NCBI GenBank assembly: GCA_902465435.1 | Contig: CABQNH010000034.1 | Span: 1-19,828, forward strand | Reading direction: 5' to 3' | Origin: an uncultured Eubacteriales bacterium | Lineage (GTDB): Bacteria > Bacillota > Clostridia > Oscillospirales > Oscillospiraceae | DNA length: 19,828 bases | Shown here: in pieces, positions 7,219 to 15,609 of the stretch | How positions within the stretch are numbered: the stretch's first letter is position 1 | Layout of the letters: every line of letters begins with the position of its first letter | Notes under the pieces: model-generated | The model's database searches: none | The model's input: only the letters and a program-made list of their open reading frames with translations | Told to the model about the DNA's origin: nothing | Position numbers and translations under genes: made by a program

Positions 7219-8388
7219 CTATTGATTCGTATTCCAGCGCGAAATCCCGAGAACGATGCCCATCTGGGCAAGCTGTAGCATCAGCGCCGTGCCGCCGTAG
7301 GAGAAGAACGGCAGTGAAATGCCGGTCGGCGGCAGGAAATTGGAAACCACGCCGATGTTCAAAAACACCTGCATCGCCAAAAGCGTTGTGATCCCGAACA
7401 CCGTCAGCATGGCGAAGCGATCCTCCGTATGCAGCGCGATCCAATAGCCGCGCACGATCAGCATGACGAACAGCAGGATCACAGCCGCCGCGCCGATATA
7501 GCCCAGCTCCTCACAAACGATGGCAAAGATATAATCGTTGTGCTCCTCGGGCAGATACATATATTTCTGTCTGCCCTTGCCGAAGCCCAGCCCCAAAAGG
7601 CCGCCCGAGCCGATCGCATACTGCGACTGCAGGATCTGATAGCCGTCGCCCGCCGCGTCGCTGGTCGGGTTCCGCCACGCGGAAATTCGCGCGCTGGCGT
7701 AGCCCTTTGTGAGGATCAGCACGGCGATCAGCGCCGCCGCCGTCAAAAAGCCGACGACAAAATAACGCATTTTCGTACCGCCGGCCATCATCATAAAGGC
7801 GCTGACCGAGCAGATGATCACGATTGCGGAAAGGTGCGGCTGAAGTGCCAGCAGCAGGACGACCGGCAAAAGCAGAAGGCCCGGCAGGAGGATGCCGAAA
7901 AACGGCTTGCTCATTTTTTCCCGGTTAATGGCCATCGCATTGGCCAGCGCGAAAATCGCGCCCAGCTTGGCAAGCTCCGAGGGCTGAAAGTTCGTGCCGA
8001 TATACAGCCAGCGCTTTGCGCCGCCTGCGTCGATGCCGATAAAGGGCACGAGCAGCAGGAGAAATACGCACCCGCCGTAAAACAGCATGGCATAGCGCTG
8101 ATAGAGCTGATAATTAAGGTGGCTGATGAACAGCATGGCCACAATGCCCGCCGCCGCGAAAATCGCCTGCCGTCTAAAATAAAACGCGGAATTCCCCTCG
8201 TCGTTATAGGCGCGCGCAAAGCTGGCCGAAAACAACATCACGAGGCCGATCACCGCGAGGATCAGAGTCAAAATCAGAAACGGAAGGTCGATCACACCAC
8301 GCTCGTCAACCACCACGCGGCGCTTGCGCTGCAAGCTCCCGGCAGGCGGCGCCTCCGAAGCGGCTTTCTGCTTCTTATTCCACTGCAT
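7219..8388 (-). CDS. ftsW: SEDS-family septal peptidoglycan glycosyltransferase FtsW (SpoVE-like)
   Basis: A 389-residue polytopic membrane protein of the RodA/FtsW/SpoVE family, which polymerises lipid II at the septum with its partner class B PBP (here FtsI). A basic cytoplasmic N-terminus (1-35) is followed by about ten hydrophobic segments. Family signatures include AKRWLYIG, FQPSELAKL, the conserved region QSQYAIGSGGLLGLGFGKG, and near the end PPTGISLPFFSYGG. AAGGGA precedes ATG by 8 bases. It follows mraY by 30 bases. In Bacillus-like clusters murD would stand between the two genes, but there is no room for it here. Whether it acts in vegetative division or in spore cortex synthesis cannot be told from sequence, though it is the only SEDS gene in the cluster. 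Confidence 0.96.
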   Translation of the reverse strand: MQWNKKQKAASEAPPAGSLQRKRRVVVDERGVIDLPFLILTLILAVIGLVMLFSASFARAYNDEGNSAFYFRRQAIFAAAGIVAMLFISHLNYQLYQRYAMLFYGGCVFLLLLVPFIGIDAGGAKRWLYIGTNFQPSELAKLGAIFALANAMAINREKMSKPFFGILLPGLLLLPVVLLLALQPHLSAIVIICSVSAFMMMAGGTKMRYFVVGFLTAAALIAVLILTKGYASARISAWRNPTSDAAGDGYQILQSQYAIGSGGLLGLGFGKGRQKYMYLPEEHNDYIFAIVCEELGYIGAAAVILLFVMLIVRGYWIALHTEDRFAMLTVFGITTLLAMQVFLNIGVVSNFLPPTGISLPFFSYGGTALMLQLAQMGIVLGISRWNTNQ

Positions 8389-8418
8389 AGCATCGTCCCT
8401 TCCGAAGAATTTCCAAGT

Positions 8419-9390
8419 TTAGAATCTGCCTCTGACGCCGAAATACGCCAGAACGCAGAACACGATCGTCACACCGACAAAGACCGTCCAGATTTTCGTC
8501 TCCTTCCAGCCGCCCAGCTCAAAGTGATGATGGATCGGCGTCATGCGGAAGATGCGCTTGCCGTGCGTCAGCTTGAAATACGTCACCTGCATCATGACGG
8601 AAATCGCTTCGATCAGATAAATCACGCCGACAAGGATCAGCACGAGCGGCATATCCAGCGCAAACGCCATGCCGCAGACCGCGCCGCCCAGAAACAGCGA
8701 GCCGGTATCGCCCATAAAGGCCTTCGCGGGGTAGAAATTATAGCACAAAAACGCGCAGAGGCCGCCGGTCAGGCAGGCCGGGAACAGCGCCAGCTCCAGC
8801 TTTCCCGCCAGAATGGAAACGACCGTAAAGAAGACCATGACAGGAACGGTAACGCCGGAGGCAAGTCCGTCGATTCCGTCCGTCAGATTGACCGCATTGA
8901 CATAGCCGACGATCAGCACCGTCGAGAACACCAGATAGATTGCTGGATTGACCTGCCATGTAACGTTGGCAAACGGGATATAAAGGTCGCAGGTCAGCGT
9001 TCCGGTGCGGTAGAGCACATAAAGATAAATGCCCGCCATCAAAATTTGCAGAAGGAGCTTTTGAATGGCAGTCAGACCGAGATTCCGCTTCAGCTTGACC
9101 TTCACAAAATCGTCCGCAAAGCCCACGAGGCCGAAGCCCAGCGCCACGGCCAGCACAAGCAGCTGCGTGTGCTGCTTGGTAAAGAAGCTCGCGACGACCA
9201 TCACCAGCATTGCCGTGATAAAGACAAGTCCGCCCATGGTCGGCGTGCCGGCCTTACTGTTGTGCCACTTGGGCCCTTCCTCGCGGATTGCCTGCCCGGC
9301 CTTGAGCCGACGCAGCATCGGAATATAGAGTCTCCCCAGAATCAGTCCCAGCAGGTAAGCTGAAACCATTACAATAACAATCCTAAGCAT
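8419..9390 (-). CDS. mraY: Phospho-N-acetylmuramoyl-pentapeptide-transferase
   Basis: MraY moves phospho-MurNAc-pentapeptide onto undecaprenyl phosphate, giving lipid I. It is 323 residues with about ten membrane segments. The signature cytoplasmic loops are all present: GPKWHNSKAGTPTMGG at 39-54, the catalytic pair D93-D94 in FADDFVKV, NAVNLTDGIDGL at 165-176 with D171 and D174, FMGDTGSLFLGG near 225-236, and the histidine triad H287-H289 in MTPIHHHFELGG. The open frame extends upstream inside murF, but GGAGG stands 8 bases before the ATG at 9390 and the family start fits. Only one base separates it from the murF stop. Confidence 0.98.
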   Translation of the reverse strand: MLRIVIVMVSAYLLGLILGRLYIPMLRRLKAGQAIREEGPKWHNSKAGTPTMGGLVFITAMLVMVVASFFTKQHTQLLVLAVALGFGLVGFADDFVKVKLKRNLGLTAIQKLLLQILMAGIYLYVLYRTGTLTCDLYIPFANVTWQVNPAIYLVFSTVLIVGYVNAVNLTDGIDGLASGVTVPVMVFFTVVSILAGKLELALFPACLTGGLCAFLCYNFYPAKAFMGDTGSLFLGGAVCGMAFALDMPLVLILVGVIYLIEAISVMMQVTYFKLTHGKRIFRMTPIHHHFELGGWKETKIWTVFVGVTIVFCVLAYFGVRGRF

Positions 9391-9391
9391 T

Positions 9392-10777
9392 TTATCTTCC
9401 TCCAAGCTCGTTTTGCGCAAAGAACAGCTCCAGCACCCGCTCCATCCGCATGCCGCGGCTGCCCTTGAACAGCAGCGTATCGCCGGGCGAAGCAAAGCGC
9501 CGCAGCGCCTCCACCAGCGCCTCATGCGTATCGAAAGCGCGCACTTTCTTCGGATCGACACCGCCTGTAATGGCGCCGTCCACGACGCGAGCGCCGTTCT
9601 TCCCATAAGCGAGGATCACGTCCGCCGCCTGTGCGGCCAGTCGGCCGACCCGGTAATGCTCCGCCTGCGAACACGCGCCCAGCTCCAGCATATCGCCCAG
9701 AACGGCGATCCGCTTTCCCTTCCCCGCCTTTCCGGACAGCACGGAAAGCGCCGCCGCCATGGATTCCGGCCCTGCGTTATAGCAGTCCTCGATCACCGTA
9801 TAGCCGTCTCTTTCATAGGTTTTCTGGCGCATACCGGAGTTTTGGAAGCCGCCGAGCGCCTCCTGAATCTGCACCGGCGAAACCCGATAGAGCAGCGCGA
9901 CCGCAATGGCCGCGAGTGCATCATAGACATTGTGCAGCCCCTCCACCGGGAGGAACACCGCGAATTCATGCCCAAGGCCGCAGACGCGGAAGCTCATTCC
10001 GCCGTCCAAGTTTTCGACGTCGACCGCGCGCAGGTCACACTCGGCATTTTCTATGCCGAAGTAGATCGGTTTCACGCGGTTGTAGCTTTTCAGATTCCAA
10101 AGAAGCGGCTCATCGCCGTTAAAAATGGTTCGGCCGTCGCGCTGCAGCCCCTCAAGGATCTCCAGCTTGGCGCGCAGGATGCCCTCCCGCGAGCCGAGAT
10201 GCTCAATGTGCATCGTACCGATGTTGGTAATGAGCGCCACATCCGGCAGCGCAATGGAGGTCAGATACGACATTTCGTGGAAATGATTCATTCCCATCTC
10301 CAGAACCGCCATTTCGCAGTCGTCATCCATATTTAAAATAGAGAGTGGAAGCCCGATTTCGTTGTTATAGTTCTTCGGTGTTTTGGCCGTTTTATAGGTC
10401 GTTTTCAAAATCGCCGCGATCATTTCCTTCGTGGTGGTCTTGCCGACCGAGCCGGTGATCCCGATCACCTTCGTCTGGAGTCGATTGCGGTAGGCGCGCG
10501 CAATATCGCCCAGCGCCCGCACGGAGTTCTCCGCCACGACCATCGGGATATCCTCCAGAAAGCGCTGCCCGAGCACCGCCGCAGCGCCGGCCTCCATCGC
10601 CGTGTGCGCGAAGTCGTGTCCGTCCCGCTTCTCACCGGCAATCGCCACAAAAAGCTGGCCGGGCTGCAGCTCCCGCGTGTCATAGCTCACGCCCGTGAAG
10701 CTGCGGGATGCAAATTCCGGCTTTGTCTCCCCGTGACACCATGTCGCAGCCTGTTCCAAGGTCAGTTTGCCCATCAT
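9392..10777 (-). CDS. murF: UDP-MurNAc-tripeptide:D-Ala-D-Ala ligase
   Basis: MurF adds D-Ala-D-Ala to the UDP-MurNAc-tripeptide in an ATP-dependent reaction, finishing the cytoplasmic pentapeptide. It has 461 residues. The N-terminal substrate domain contains SYDTRELQPGQLFVAI, then the Mur-ligase ATP loop GITGSVGKTTTKE at about 106-118, the central region EMGMNHFHEMSYL, and the C-terminal domain with EDCYNAGPESM. AAGGAG lies 6 bases before the first of two adjacent ATGs (10777). The longer open frame running back into murE is not used. It is 20 bases after murE and one base before mraY. Confidence 0.97.
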   Translation of the reverse strand: MMGKLTLEQAATWCHGETKPEFASRSFTGVSYDTRELQPGQLFVAIAGEKRDGHDFAHTAMEAGAAAVLGQRFLEDIPMVVAENSVRALGDIARAYRNRLQTKVIGITGSVGKTTTKEMIAAILKTTYKTAKTPKNYNNEIGLPLSILNMDDDCEMAVLEMGMNHFHEMSYLTSIALPDVALITNIGTMHIEHLGSREGILRAKLEILEGLQRDGRTIFNGDEPLLWNLKSYNRVKPIYFGIENAECDLRAVDVENLDGGMSFRVCGLGHEFAVFLPVEGLHNVYDALAAIAVALLYRVSPVQIQEALGGFQNSGMRQKTYERDGYTVIEDCYNAGPESMAAALSVLSGKAGKGKRIAVLGDMLELGACSQAEHYRVGRLAAQAADVILAYGKNGARVVDGAITGGVDPKKVRAFDTHEALVEALRRFASPGDTLLFKGSRGMRMERVLELFFAQNELGGR

Positions 10778-10797
10778 ACCGCTCTCCTTTTTCTTTC

Positions 10798-12243
10798 TTA
10801 TTCGCCCTTGAGATGCTTGGCAACCTCTTCCCGCTCGTCCAGATGCGTCTTGACGGTTCCAAGGATCTGGTACGTCTCGTGTCCCTTGCCGCAAAGCACG
10901 ATCACATCGTCCTTTTCCGCGTGATCCATCGCCCAGCGAATCGCTTCGCGCCGATTTTCGATCACAACGTAGGGCGTTTTCGTTCCCGCAACGCCAACCA
11001 GAATATCGTCAATGATCTTCATAGGATCCTCTGTGCGGGGATTATCTGAGGTGATGACCGCGAGATCCGACATTTCCACGCCGATTTTTCCCATAATGGG
11101 GCGCTTGATTGGGTCGCGATCCCCGCCGCAGCCAAAGACGGCAATCACCCTGCCGCGGCAGATGCCGCGCACGGCGCGCAGCACATTTTCCAGTCCGTCC
11201 GGCGAATGCGCATAATCGATCAGTACCGTGTAGGGCTTGCCTGGCGTCGGCACGACCTCGACTCTTCCCTTCACGCCGTGCGCCTGCAAAAGCGCCTGCG
11301 CAATCTCCTGCATGCCGATGTCGAGCTGCAGGGCCGCGCCGATCACGCTGAGCGTGTTATAAACCGTAAAGCCGCCGGGAATGCCGAGCTTCACATGGCA
11401 GCGCTCGCGTGCCGTGACGGCGTCCAGCTCAACACAGTGCGGCTCTAACTGCACATTTTCCGCGGTCAGATCCGCCTTGCGGTGCAGACCGGTCGTAAAG
11501 ATTTCGCAGGTTGCCGTTTTCATAATCAGCTCCGCCGCCGGATCATCGACATTAAAAACGCCCTTTTTGCAGCTGCGGAACAGCATCGCCTTCGCGTCGC
11601 GATAGGCCTCCATGGTCTTGTGGAAATCCAAATGATCCTGCGTTAGGTTGGTAAATACGCCGACGTCAAAGAATACGCCGCCGACCCGGTGCAGCGCCAG
11701 CGCGTGGGAGGAAACCTCCATCACCACATGGGTGCAGCCTGCGGCCGCCATCCTTGCAAACAGCGCCTGTACCTCATAGCTTTCGGGCGTCGTGCGCTCC
11801 GTTTCAATTCCCTCGTCGCCGATCATGTTCTGAATCGTGCCGATCAGGCCGACCTTTGCGCCGATCGTCTTCTCCAGAACCGTCTTGAGAAGGTAAGTCG
11901 TCGTTGTTTTTCCGTTTGTTCCGGTCACGCCGATAAGCGTCATCTTCCTCGCCGGATGCCCGAACCAGTTGGCGCTGACCTGCGCAAGCGCCTCCCTCGT
12001 CGAGGCGACCGTCACATAGGGCACGCCCTCTTCACAGGGCCGCTCGCACAGCACAACGGCCGCACCCTTTTGAAGCGCCATCGGAATATACCGATGGCCG
12101 TCCGTCGCGAAGCCCGTAACGGCAACAAACAGATTGCCGGGCTTTACCGTGCGGGAATCATACGCAACATCCGTGATCTCCGTTTCCAAATCCGCATGGC
12201 AGGTCTGTACTGCAACGCCCTGCAAAAGCTCCCGTAATTTCAT
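10798..12243 (-). CDS. murE: UDP-MurNAc-L-Ala-D-Glu:meso-diaminopimelate ligase
   Basis: MurE adds the third stem-peptide residue. It is 481 residues with the three Mur-ligase domains. The N-terminal domain has VAYDSRTVKPGNLFVAV, the ATP loop GVTGTNGKTTT is at 105-115, and the central YRDAKAMLF holds the lysine expected to be carbamylated. The specificity motif D400-N401-P402-R403 is the DNPR form that selects meso-diaminopimelate rather than lysine. That is the basis for predicting a DAP-type cell wall. AAAGGAG lies 6 bases before ATG. It follows ftsI closely (12 bases) and precedes murF by 20 bases. Confidence 0.97.
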   Translation of the reverse strand: MKLRELLQGVAVQTCHADLETEITDVAYDSRTVKPGNLFVAVTGFATDGHRYIPMALQKGAAVVLCERPCEEGVPYVTVASTREALAQVSANWFGHPARKMTLIGVTGTNGKTTTTYLLKTVLEKTIGAKVGLIGTIQNMIGDEGIETERTTPESYEVQALFARMAAAGCTHVVMEVSSHALALHRVGGVFFDVGVFTNLTQDHLDFHKTMEAYRDAKAMLFRSCKKGVFNVDDPAAELIMKTATCEIFTTGLHRKADLTAENVQLEPHCVELDAVTARERCHVKLGIPGGFTVYNTLSVIGAALQLDIGMQEIAQALLQAHGVKGRVEVVPTPGKPYTVLIDYAHSPDGLENVLRAVRGICRGRVIAVFGCGGDRDPIKRPIMGKIGVEMSDLAVITSDNPRTEDPMKIIDDILVGVAGTKTPYVVIENRREAIRWAMDHAEKDDVIVLCGKGHETYQILGTVKTHLDEREEVAKHLKGE

Positions 12244-12255
12244 AGCCTTCTCCTT

Positions 12256-14646
12256 TTAGTCGCCGGTGTTCGTATCCGTAAATTCCACCGTAATGGTCGT
12301 GCCGCGCGGCACCTGCGTGCCCGCCGCGATAGACTGGCTTGTAACCGTGACCGTGCCACCCGTCGCGTCGGTTCCCTTGGACTGCAGATACAGCCCGGAA
12401 TTTACAATGGCCGCGTTGGCCTGAGAAACCGTCATGCCGATCAGCTTCGGCACCTCGACGGTATCCGTGGGTGCGTCCTCGCCCATGTACAGGATCACCG
12501 TAGAATTGCCCGGCAGCTCCATTCCCGCAGAGGGGATCTGCGCAGTCACACGGTCGCCGCTCCCCTTGATCTGATAGGTCAGGCTCTTGGCGGCCAGCGC
12601 TTCCTTGGCCTCCGCCTCCGTCATGCCAAGCACGTTGACCATCGAAACGTTGATGGCGTGCATATCCACATCCGTATAATCCGGCTCCACGCCGAGATAC
12701 GGAAGAATATCCGAGAAGGTATCGCGCACCGCCGGCGCGCACATCGTACCGCCGCCGACCGTAAAGCCCAGACCCGGTGTCGGCGTATCGAGCGCCACCA
12801 GAATCACATAGCGCGGATTGTCGATCGGCGCAACGCCGACGAAGGAAACGATCTTGTCCGACGTCTGCACGCCGTTCACCCACACGTCCAGCTTTTCAGC
12901 CGTACCGGTCTTGCCGCCGATCCGGTAGCCGACGATTTTCGCGTTTTTCGCCGTTCCCTCCGTGACAACGGATTCCATCATCTGACGCATCAGCTCCGAC
13001 GTTTCCTCACTGATGGCCTGCCGGATCACCGTGCGGCTGTTTTTCTGTACAATATTCCCGTCTGCATCCAGAATTTCTGAAACAACATACGGTTCGAGCA
13101 CATAGCCGCCGTTCACGATTGCCGCAATTGCGCGCACAAGCTGAATCGGCGTCACCTTGATCGACTGACCGAAGGAGGTCGTCGTCAGGTAGGAGGTGCC
13201 GTAGCGCTTGGTATCGGCCAGATGTTCCTTGGTATGGTTGACGCCCTTTTCCTCGCCCGGAAGATCGATCCCCGTTTTTTCCATCACGCCAAGCAGCTTC
13301 ATATAATCATACAGCGTTTCGCCGCCCATATCCAGGCCGATGTGCGCAAAGGCAATGTTGCAGGAATTCTGCAGCGCCTGTGCCGTCGAGATCGCGCCGT
13401 GGCCGGTCGCCTTCCAGCAGTTCAGCGTCTGCGAGCGCCCGGGGATATCCTCCTTGCCGCCGCAGTAAAAGCTGCTGTTTTCCGTAATCGCGCCGCTGTC
13501 CAGCGCGGCGGCCAGCGTAACAAGCTTAAAGGTCGAGCCAGGCTCATAGCTGCCCGTAATGCAGCGGTTGTTCCACTGGTCGAGCTGCGCCTGCACGCGC
13601 GCCTTATAGTAGGCGTCCATCGCTTCCTCATAGGTCTGCAGCGGCTCTCCGTCGGCGTCTGTTTCCTCCTCCGACGGGTTTTTATCCTTCAGTGCCTGCG
13701 CCGCGTCATACTGCTCCTGCAGCTTTTCCGACACGCGGGTATCGCAGATCTCCGTATAGTTATTGGGATCAAACGTGCCGACGTTCACCATGCCGAGCAC
13801 CTCGCCGCTGTCCACATCCATCACGATGCCGAACGCGCCGTTCTGCACCTCGTACTTCTCCACCGCAGCGTTGACGTTCTTCTCCAGAATGCGCTGTACG
13901 TTGCTGTCGATCGTCAGGACCACATTGTCCCCGTCCGAGGCCTCGTAGTATTTCTCGAAGGAGTAGAGCATCTCCGTCTCATAATTGCCCTTCGTGGTCA
14001 CGACCGCGCCGGCCGTTCCCTCCAGATAATTATTATAGTATGCCTCAATGCCGTACGCACCGATATTGTCCGCGTTGGTAAAGCCGATCAGCTGCGCGGC
14101 AAGCGTCGCGCCCGGATAGTAGCGCTTGGAATCTGCCTCCAGATAGACGCCGCTGATCTTGTTTTCATTGATAAATTCCCGAACCTGATCCGCGACCTCC
14201 TGCGGCTGTCTGCGCTTGATAATTTTGTAGCGCATTTCCGTATCGGCCGCCTGCTCCTCGATCCAGTCGGCGTCCACATCCAGAATATCGGCCAGTCCCT
14301 TTGCCAGGAAGCTCACGTCCACCTTGCTCCGCGACAGCTCCAGCGGATCTAAGATCACGTTTTCCACACTGACCGAGGCCGCAAGAATCTCCATATTCCG
14401 ATCATAGATCATGCCGCGCGACGCCGTGATGGCCGTGCTGCGGGTCTGGTTTTGAATGGCCTTTGTTTCGTAGTAATCGTGCTTCACGATCATCAAGCGG
14501 AACAGATGCCCCAAAAGCAGCGAAAACAGGAACACCCCGCAGAACCCGCCGATTGCGATCATGCGCTTGCGGACGTCCGCATTGGTATTGACGTTTTTTT
14601 CGATTTTCTTTCGCTTGTATCCTTTTTTCCCCTTGCGCGCGTCCAT
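12256..14646 (-). CDS. ftsI: Class B penicillin-binding protein, septal transpeptidase with two PASTA domains
   Basis: A D,D-transpeptidase that crosslinks septal peptidoglycan with FtsW. It is 796 residues from the chosen start. A lysine-rich cytoplasmic tail (1-28) precedes one membrane segment (about 29-53), then the PBP dimerisation domain. The transpeptidase domain has the three active-site motifs: S371-TFK374, S428-C429-N430 and K579-T-G-T. Two PASTA domains follow at about 670-722 and 730-789. The open frame continues 132 codons upstream, but AAAGGAG 5 bases before the ATG at 14646 and the family-like basic start argue for 14646. An acidic segment of several tens of residues precedes the STFK motif. 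PASTA domains make it PBP2B/SpoVD-like, and division versus spore cortex cannot be separated from sequence alone. Confidence 0.95.
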   Translation of the reverse strand: MDARKGKKGYKRKKIEKNVNTNADVRKRMIAIGGFCGVFLFSLLLGHLFRLMIVKHDYYETKAIQNQTRSTAITASRGMIYDRNMEILAASVSVENVILDPLELSRSKVDVSFLAKGLADILDVDADWIEEQAADTEMRYKIIKRRQPQEVADQVREFINENKISGVYLEADSKRYYPGATLAAQLIGFTNADNIGAYGIEAYYNNYLEGTAGAVVTTKGNYETEMLYSFEKYYEASDGDNVVLTIDSNVQRILEKNVNAAVEKYEVQNGAFGIVMDVDSGEVLGMVNVGTFDPNNYTEICDTRVSEKLQEQYDAAQALKDKNPSEEETDADGEPLQTYEEAMDAYYKARVQAQLDQWNNRCITGSYEPGSTFKLVTLAAALDSGAITENSSFYCGGKEDIPGRSQTLNCWKATGHGAISTAQALQNSCNIAFAHIGLDMGGETLYDYMKLLGVMEKTGIDLPGEEKGVNHTKEHLADTKRYGTSYLTTTSFGQSIKVTPIQLVRAIAAIVNGGYVLEPYVVSEILDADGNIVQKNSRTVIRQAISEETSELMRQMMESVVTEGTAKNAKIVGYRIGGKTGTAEKLDVWVNGVQTSDKIVSFVGVAPIDNPRYVILVALDTPTPGLGFTVGGGTMCAPAVRDTFSDILPYLGVEPDYTDVDMHAINVSMVNVLGMTEAEAKEALAAKSLTYQIKGSGDRVTAQIPSAGMELPGNSTVILYMGEDAPTDTVEVPKLIGMTVSQANAAIVNSGLYLQSKGTDATGGTVTVTSQSIAAGTQVPRGTTITVEFTDTNTGD

Positions 14647-15071
14647 AGCGTCTCCTTTTTTCATTTTGTCCTGCAGGCATTTTGCCGCCGGATCTCCAAA
14701 CGGCGTGTGCAGTTTCTGCGCCGAAGCGCCGATTTTCCGCCCGCAGTCATCGACTGCGGCAAATGTGGTCTTACTCTGTCCGTCCGGCGCTTCGCTAAGG
14801 GTCATCTGCACGGGATGCCGAAGCCCCTTGATTCGGAAAGACAAGCAACTCTCGCCCGTCGGCGTACGGAAGTACGGTGAGGCAAGAGTTGCGCAGTGAA
14901 TCGGAAGCCGCGTGCGCGGGACGTGCGGCGGAATCGCAGCTGCTGATTGACCCGCAGCGGCCGCCCACCGTACGGCGCTCCGTGAGAATTCCGACGATAT
15001 CGAACGTTCGTCCGGCATGGGCGGCGTTGCACCGCGCGCCATGCCTGCTTATTCATACTATATGTACAACC
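14647..15071. repeat. 425-base palindrome-rich gap between ftsL and ftsI
   Basis: No credible gene is seen, only nested inverted repeats. The first has 10-base perfect arms at 14722-14731 and 14785-14794, enclosing an 8-bp hairpin at 14741-14759. The second has 12-base arms at 14845-14856 and 14881-14892 (one G-U) inside GATTC/GAATC arms at 14830 and 14898, with CGTAC-GGAA-GTACG (14863-14876) inside the loop. The third has 7-base arms at 15014-15020 and 15039-15045. The palindrome CGAACGTTCG lies at 15001-15010. Neighbouring junctions in this operon are under 60 bases, so this looks like inserted, probably dispersed, repeat DNA (inference). Confidence 0.65.
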
Positions 15072-15593
15072 TTAGAAGAAGTATTCCACCAGACTGCGGA
15101 AACCGTCCTGAATGGCATGCACCGCATCCTGCAGCCAGTTGGTCTTCTCGTGAACGGTGATCTGTGCGTGATCCGGCACGGCAACATCCACATATACGAC
15201 CTCATTGACCGTCGGCTTCTGCATCCCCAGCTCCAGTGCGCGCTGCTCGATCGCATTCAGGTCGATTCCGCTTTCATAGACGGAGCGCAGCTTGCTGTTG
15301 CTCTCCTGCAGCATTTCGACCTCACTGCGCGTCGCGCCGAGCCGGCTCTTGGCTTCATAAAGGCGCACATAGCCGAAAATCACCATCACCATCATGACCG
15401 CGGTCAGCACGCCGCCGATCGCCGCAGCCGGCGAGATCGTCAGCCGTCCCTTAACACGCTGCAGACGCTCCGGCTTTTTCTTTTCCTGCGGCAGCTCCCG
15501 CAGACGGCGCGCGCCGTTCTGCGTATAGACGTCATAGGCCGCGCTGCCGTTGGCGGCATAAGTGTTCCGGTATTTCTCCTGCCGATCGGCCAT
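15072..15593 (-). CDS. ftsL: FtsL-type cell division protein
   Basis: A 173-residue bitopic membrane protein expected to be in the divisome complex with FtsQ and an FtsB/DivIC-type partner. It has a basic cytoplasmic tail (1-52), one membrane segment at about 53-77 and a coiled-coil region at about 78-107. A family-typical segment follows (IEQRALELGMQKPTVNEVVYVDV, about 115-137). The last 23 residues form an additional amphipathic-looking tail. Position between rsmH and ftsI is the classic ftsL site. The family is very divergent, so the name rests on topology and context. An AAGG-type ribosome site lies 4 bases before ATG. It follows rsmH by 16 bases. The 425 bases after it are the longest break inside the operon. 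Confidence 0.85.
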   Translation of the reverse strand: MADRQEKYRNTYAANGSAAYDVYTQNGARRLRELPQEKKKPERLQRVKGRLTISPAAAIGGVLTAVMMVMVIFGYVRLYEAKSRLGATRSEVEMLQESNSKLRSVYESGIDLNAIEQRALELGMQKPTVNEVVYVDVAVPDHAQITVHEKTNWLQDAVHAIQDGFRSLVEYFF

Positions 15594-15609
15594 AAATCCT
15601 TGTTCCCTT

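Noticed and set aside
7429..9363. 644-codon open frame on the plus strand
   Set aside because: It is antisense to ftsW and mraY, which are certain. The product is rich in His, Gln, Arg and Lys with no domain, and there is no ribosome site. Long antisense frames are expected in GC-rich genes.
15001..15010. CGAACGTTCG as a second LexA box
   Set aside because: The half-sites are right but the 4-base spacer is missing, so LexA would not be expected to bind. It is treated as one more palindrome in that gap.
14647..15042. 132-codon in-frame upstream extension of ftsI
   Set aside because: The frame is open but crosses the palindrome cluster and looks non-protein-like. AAAGGAG and a family-like basic start fit the ATG at 14646.
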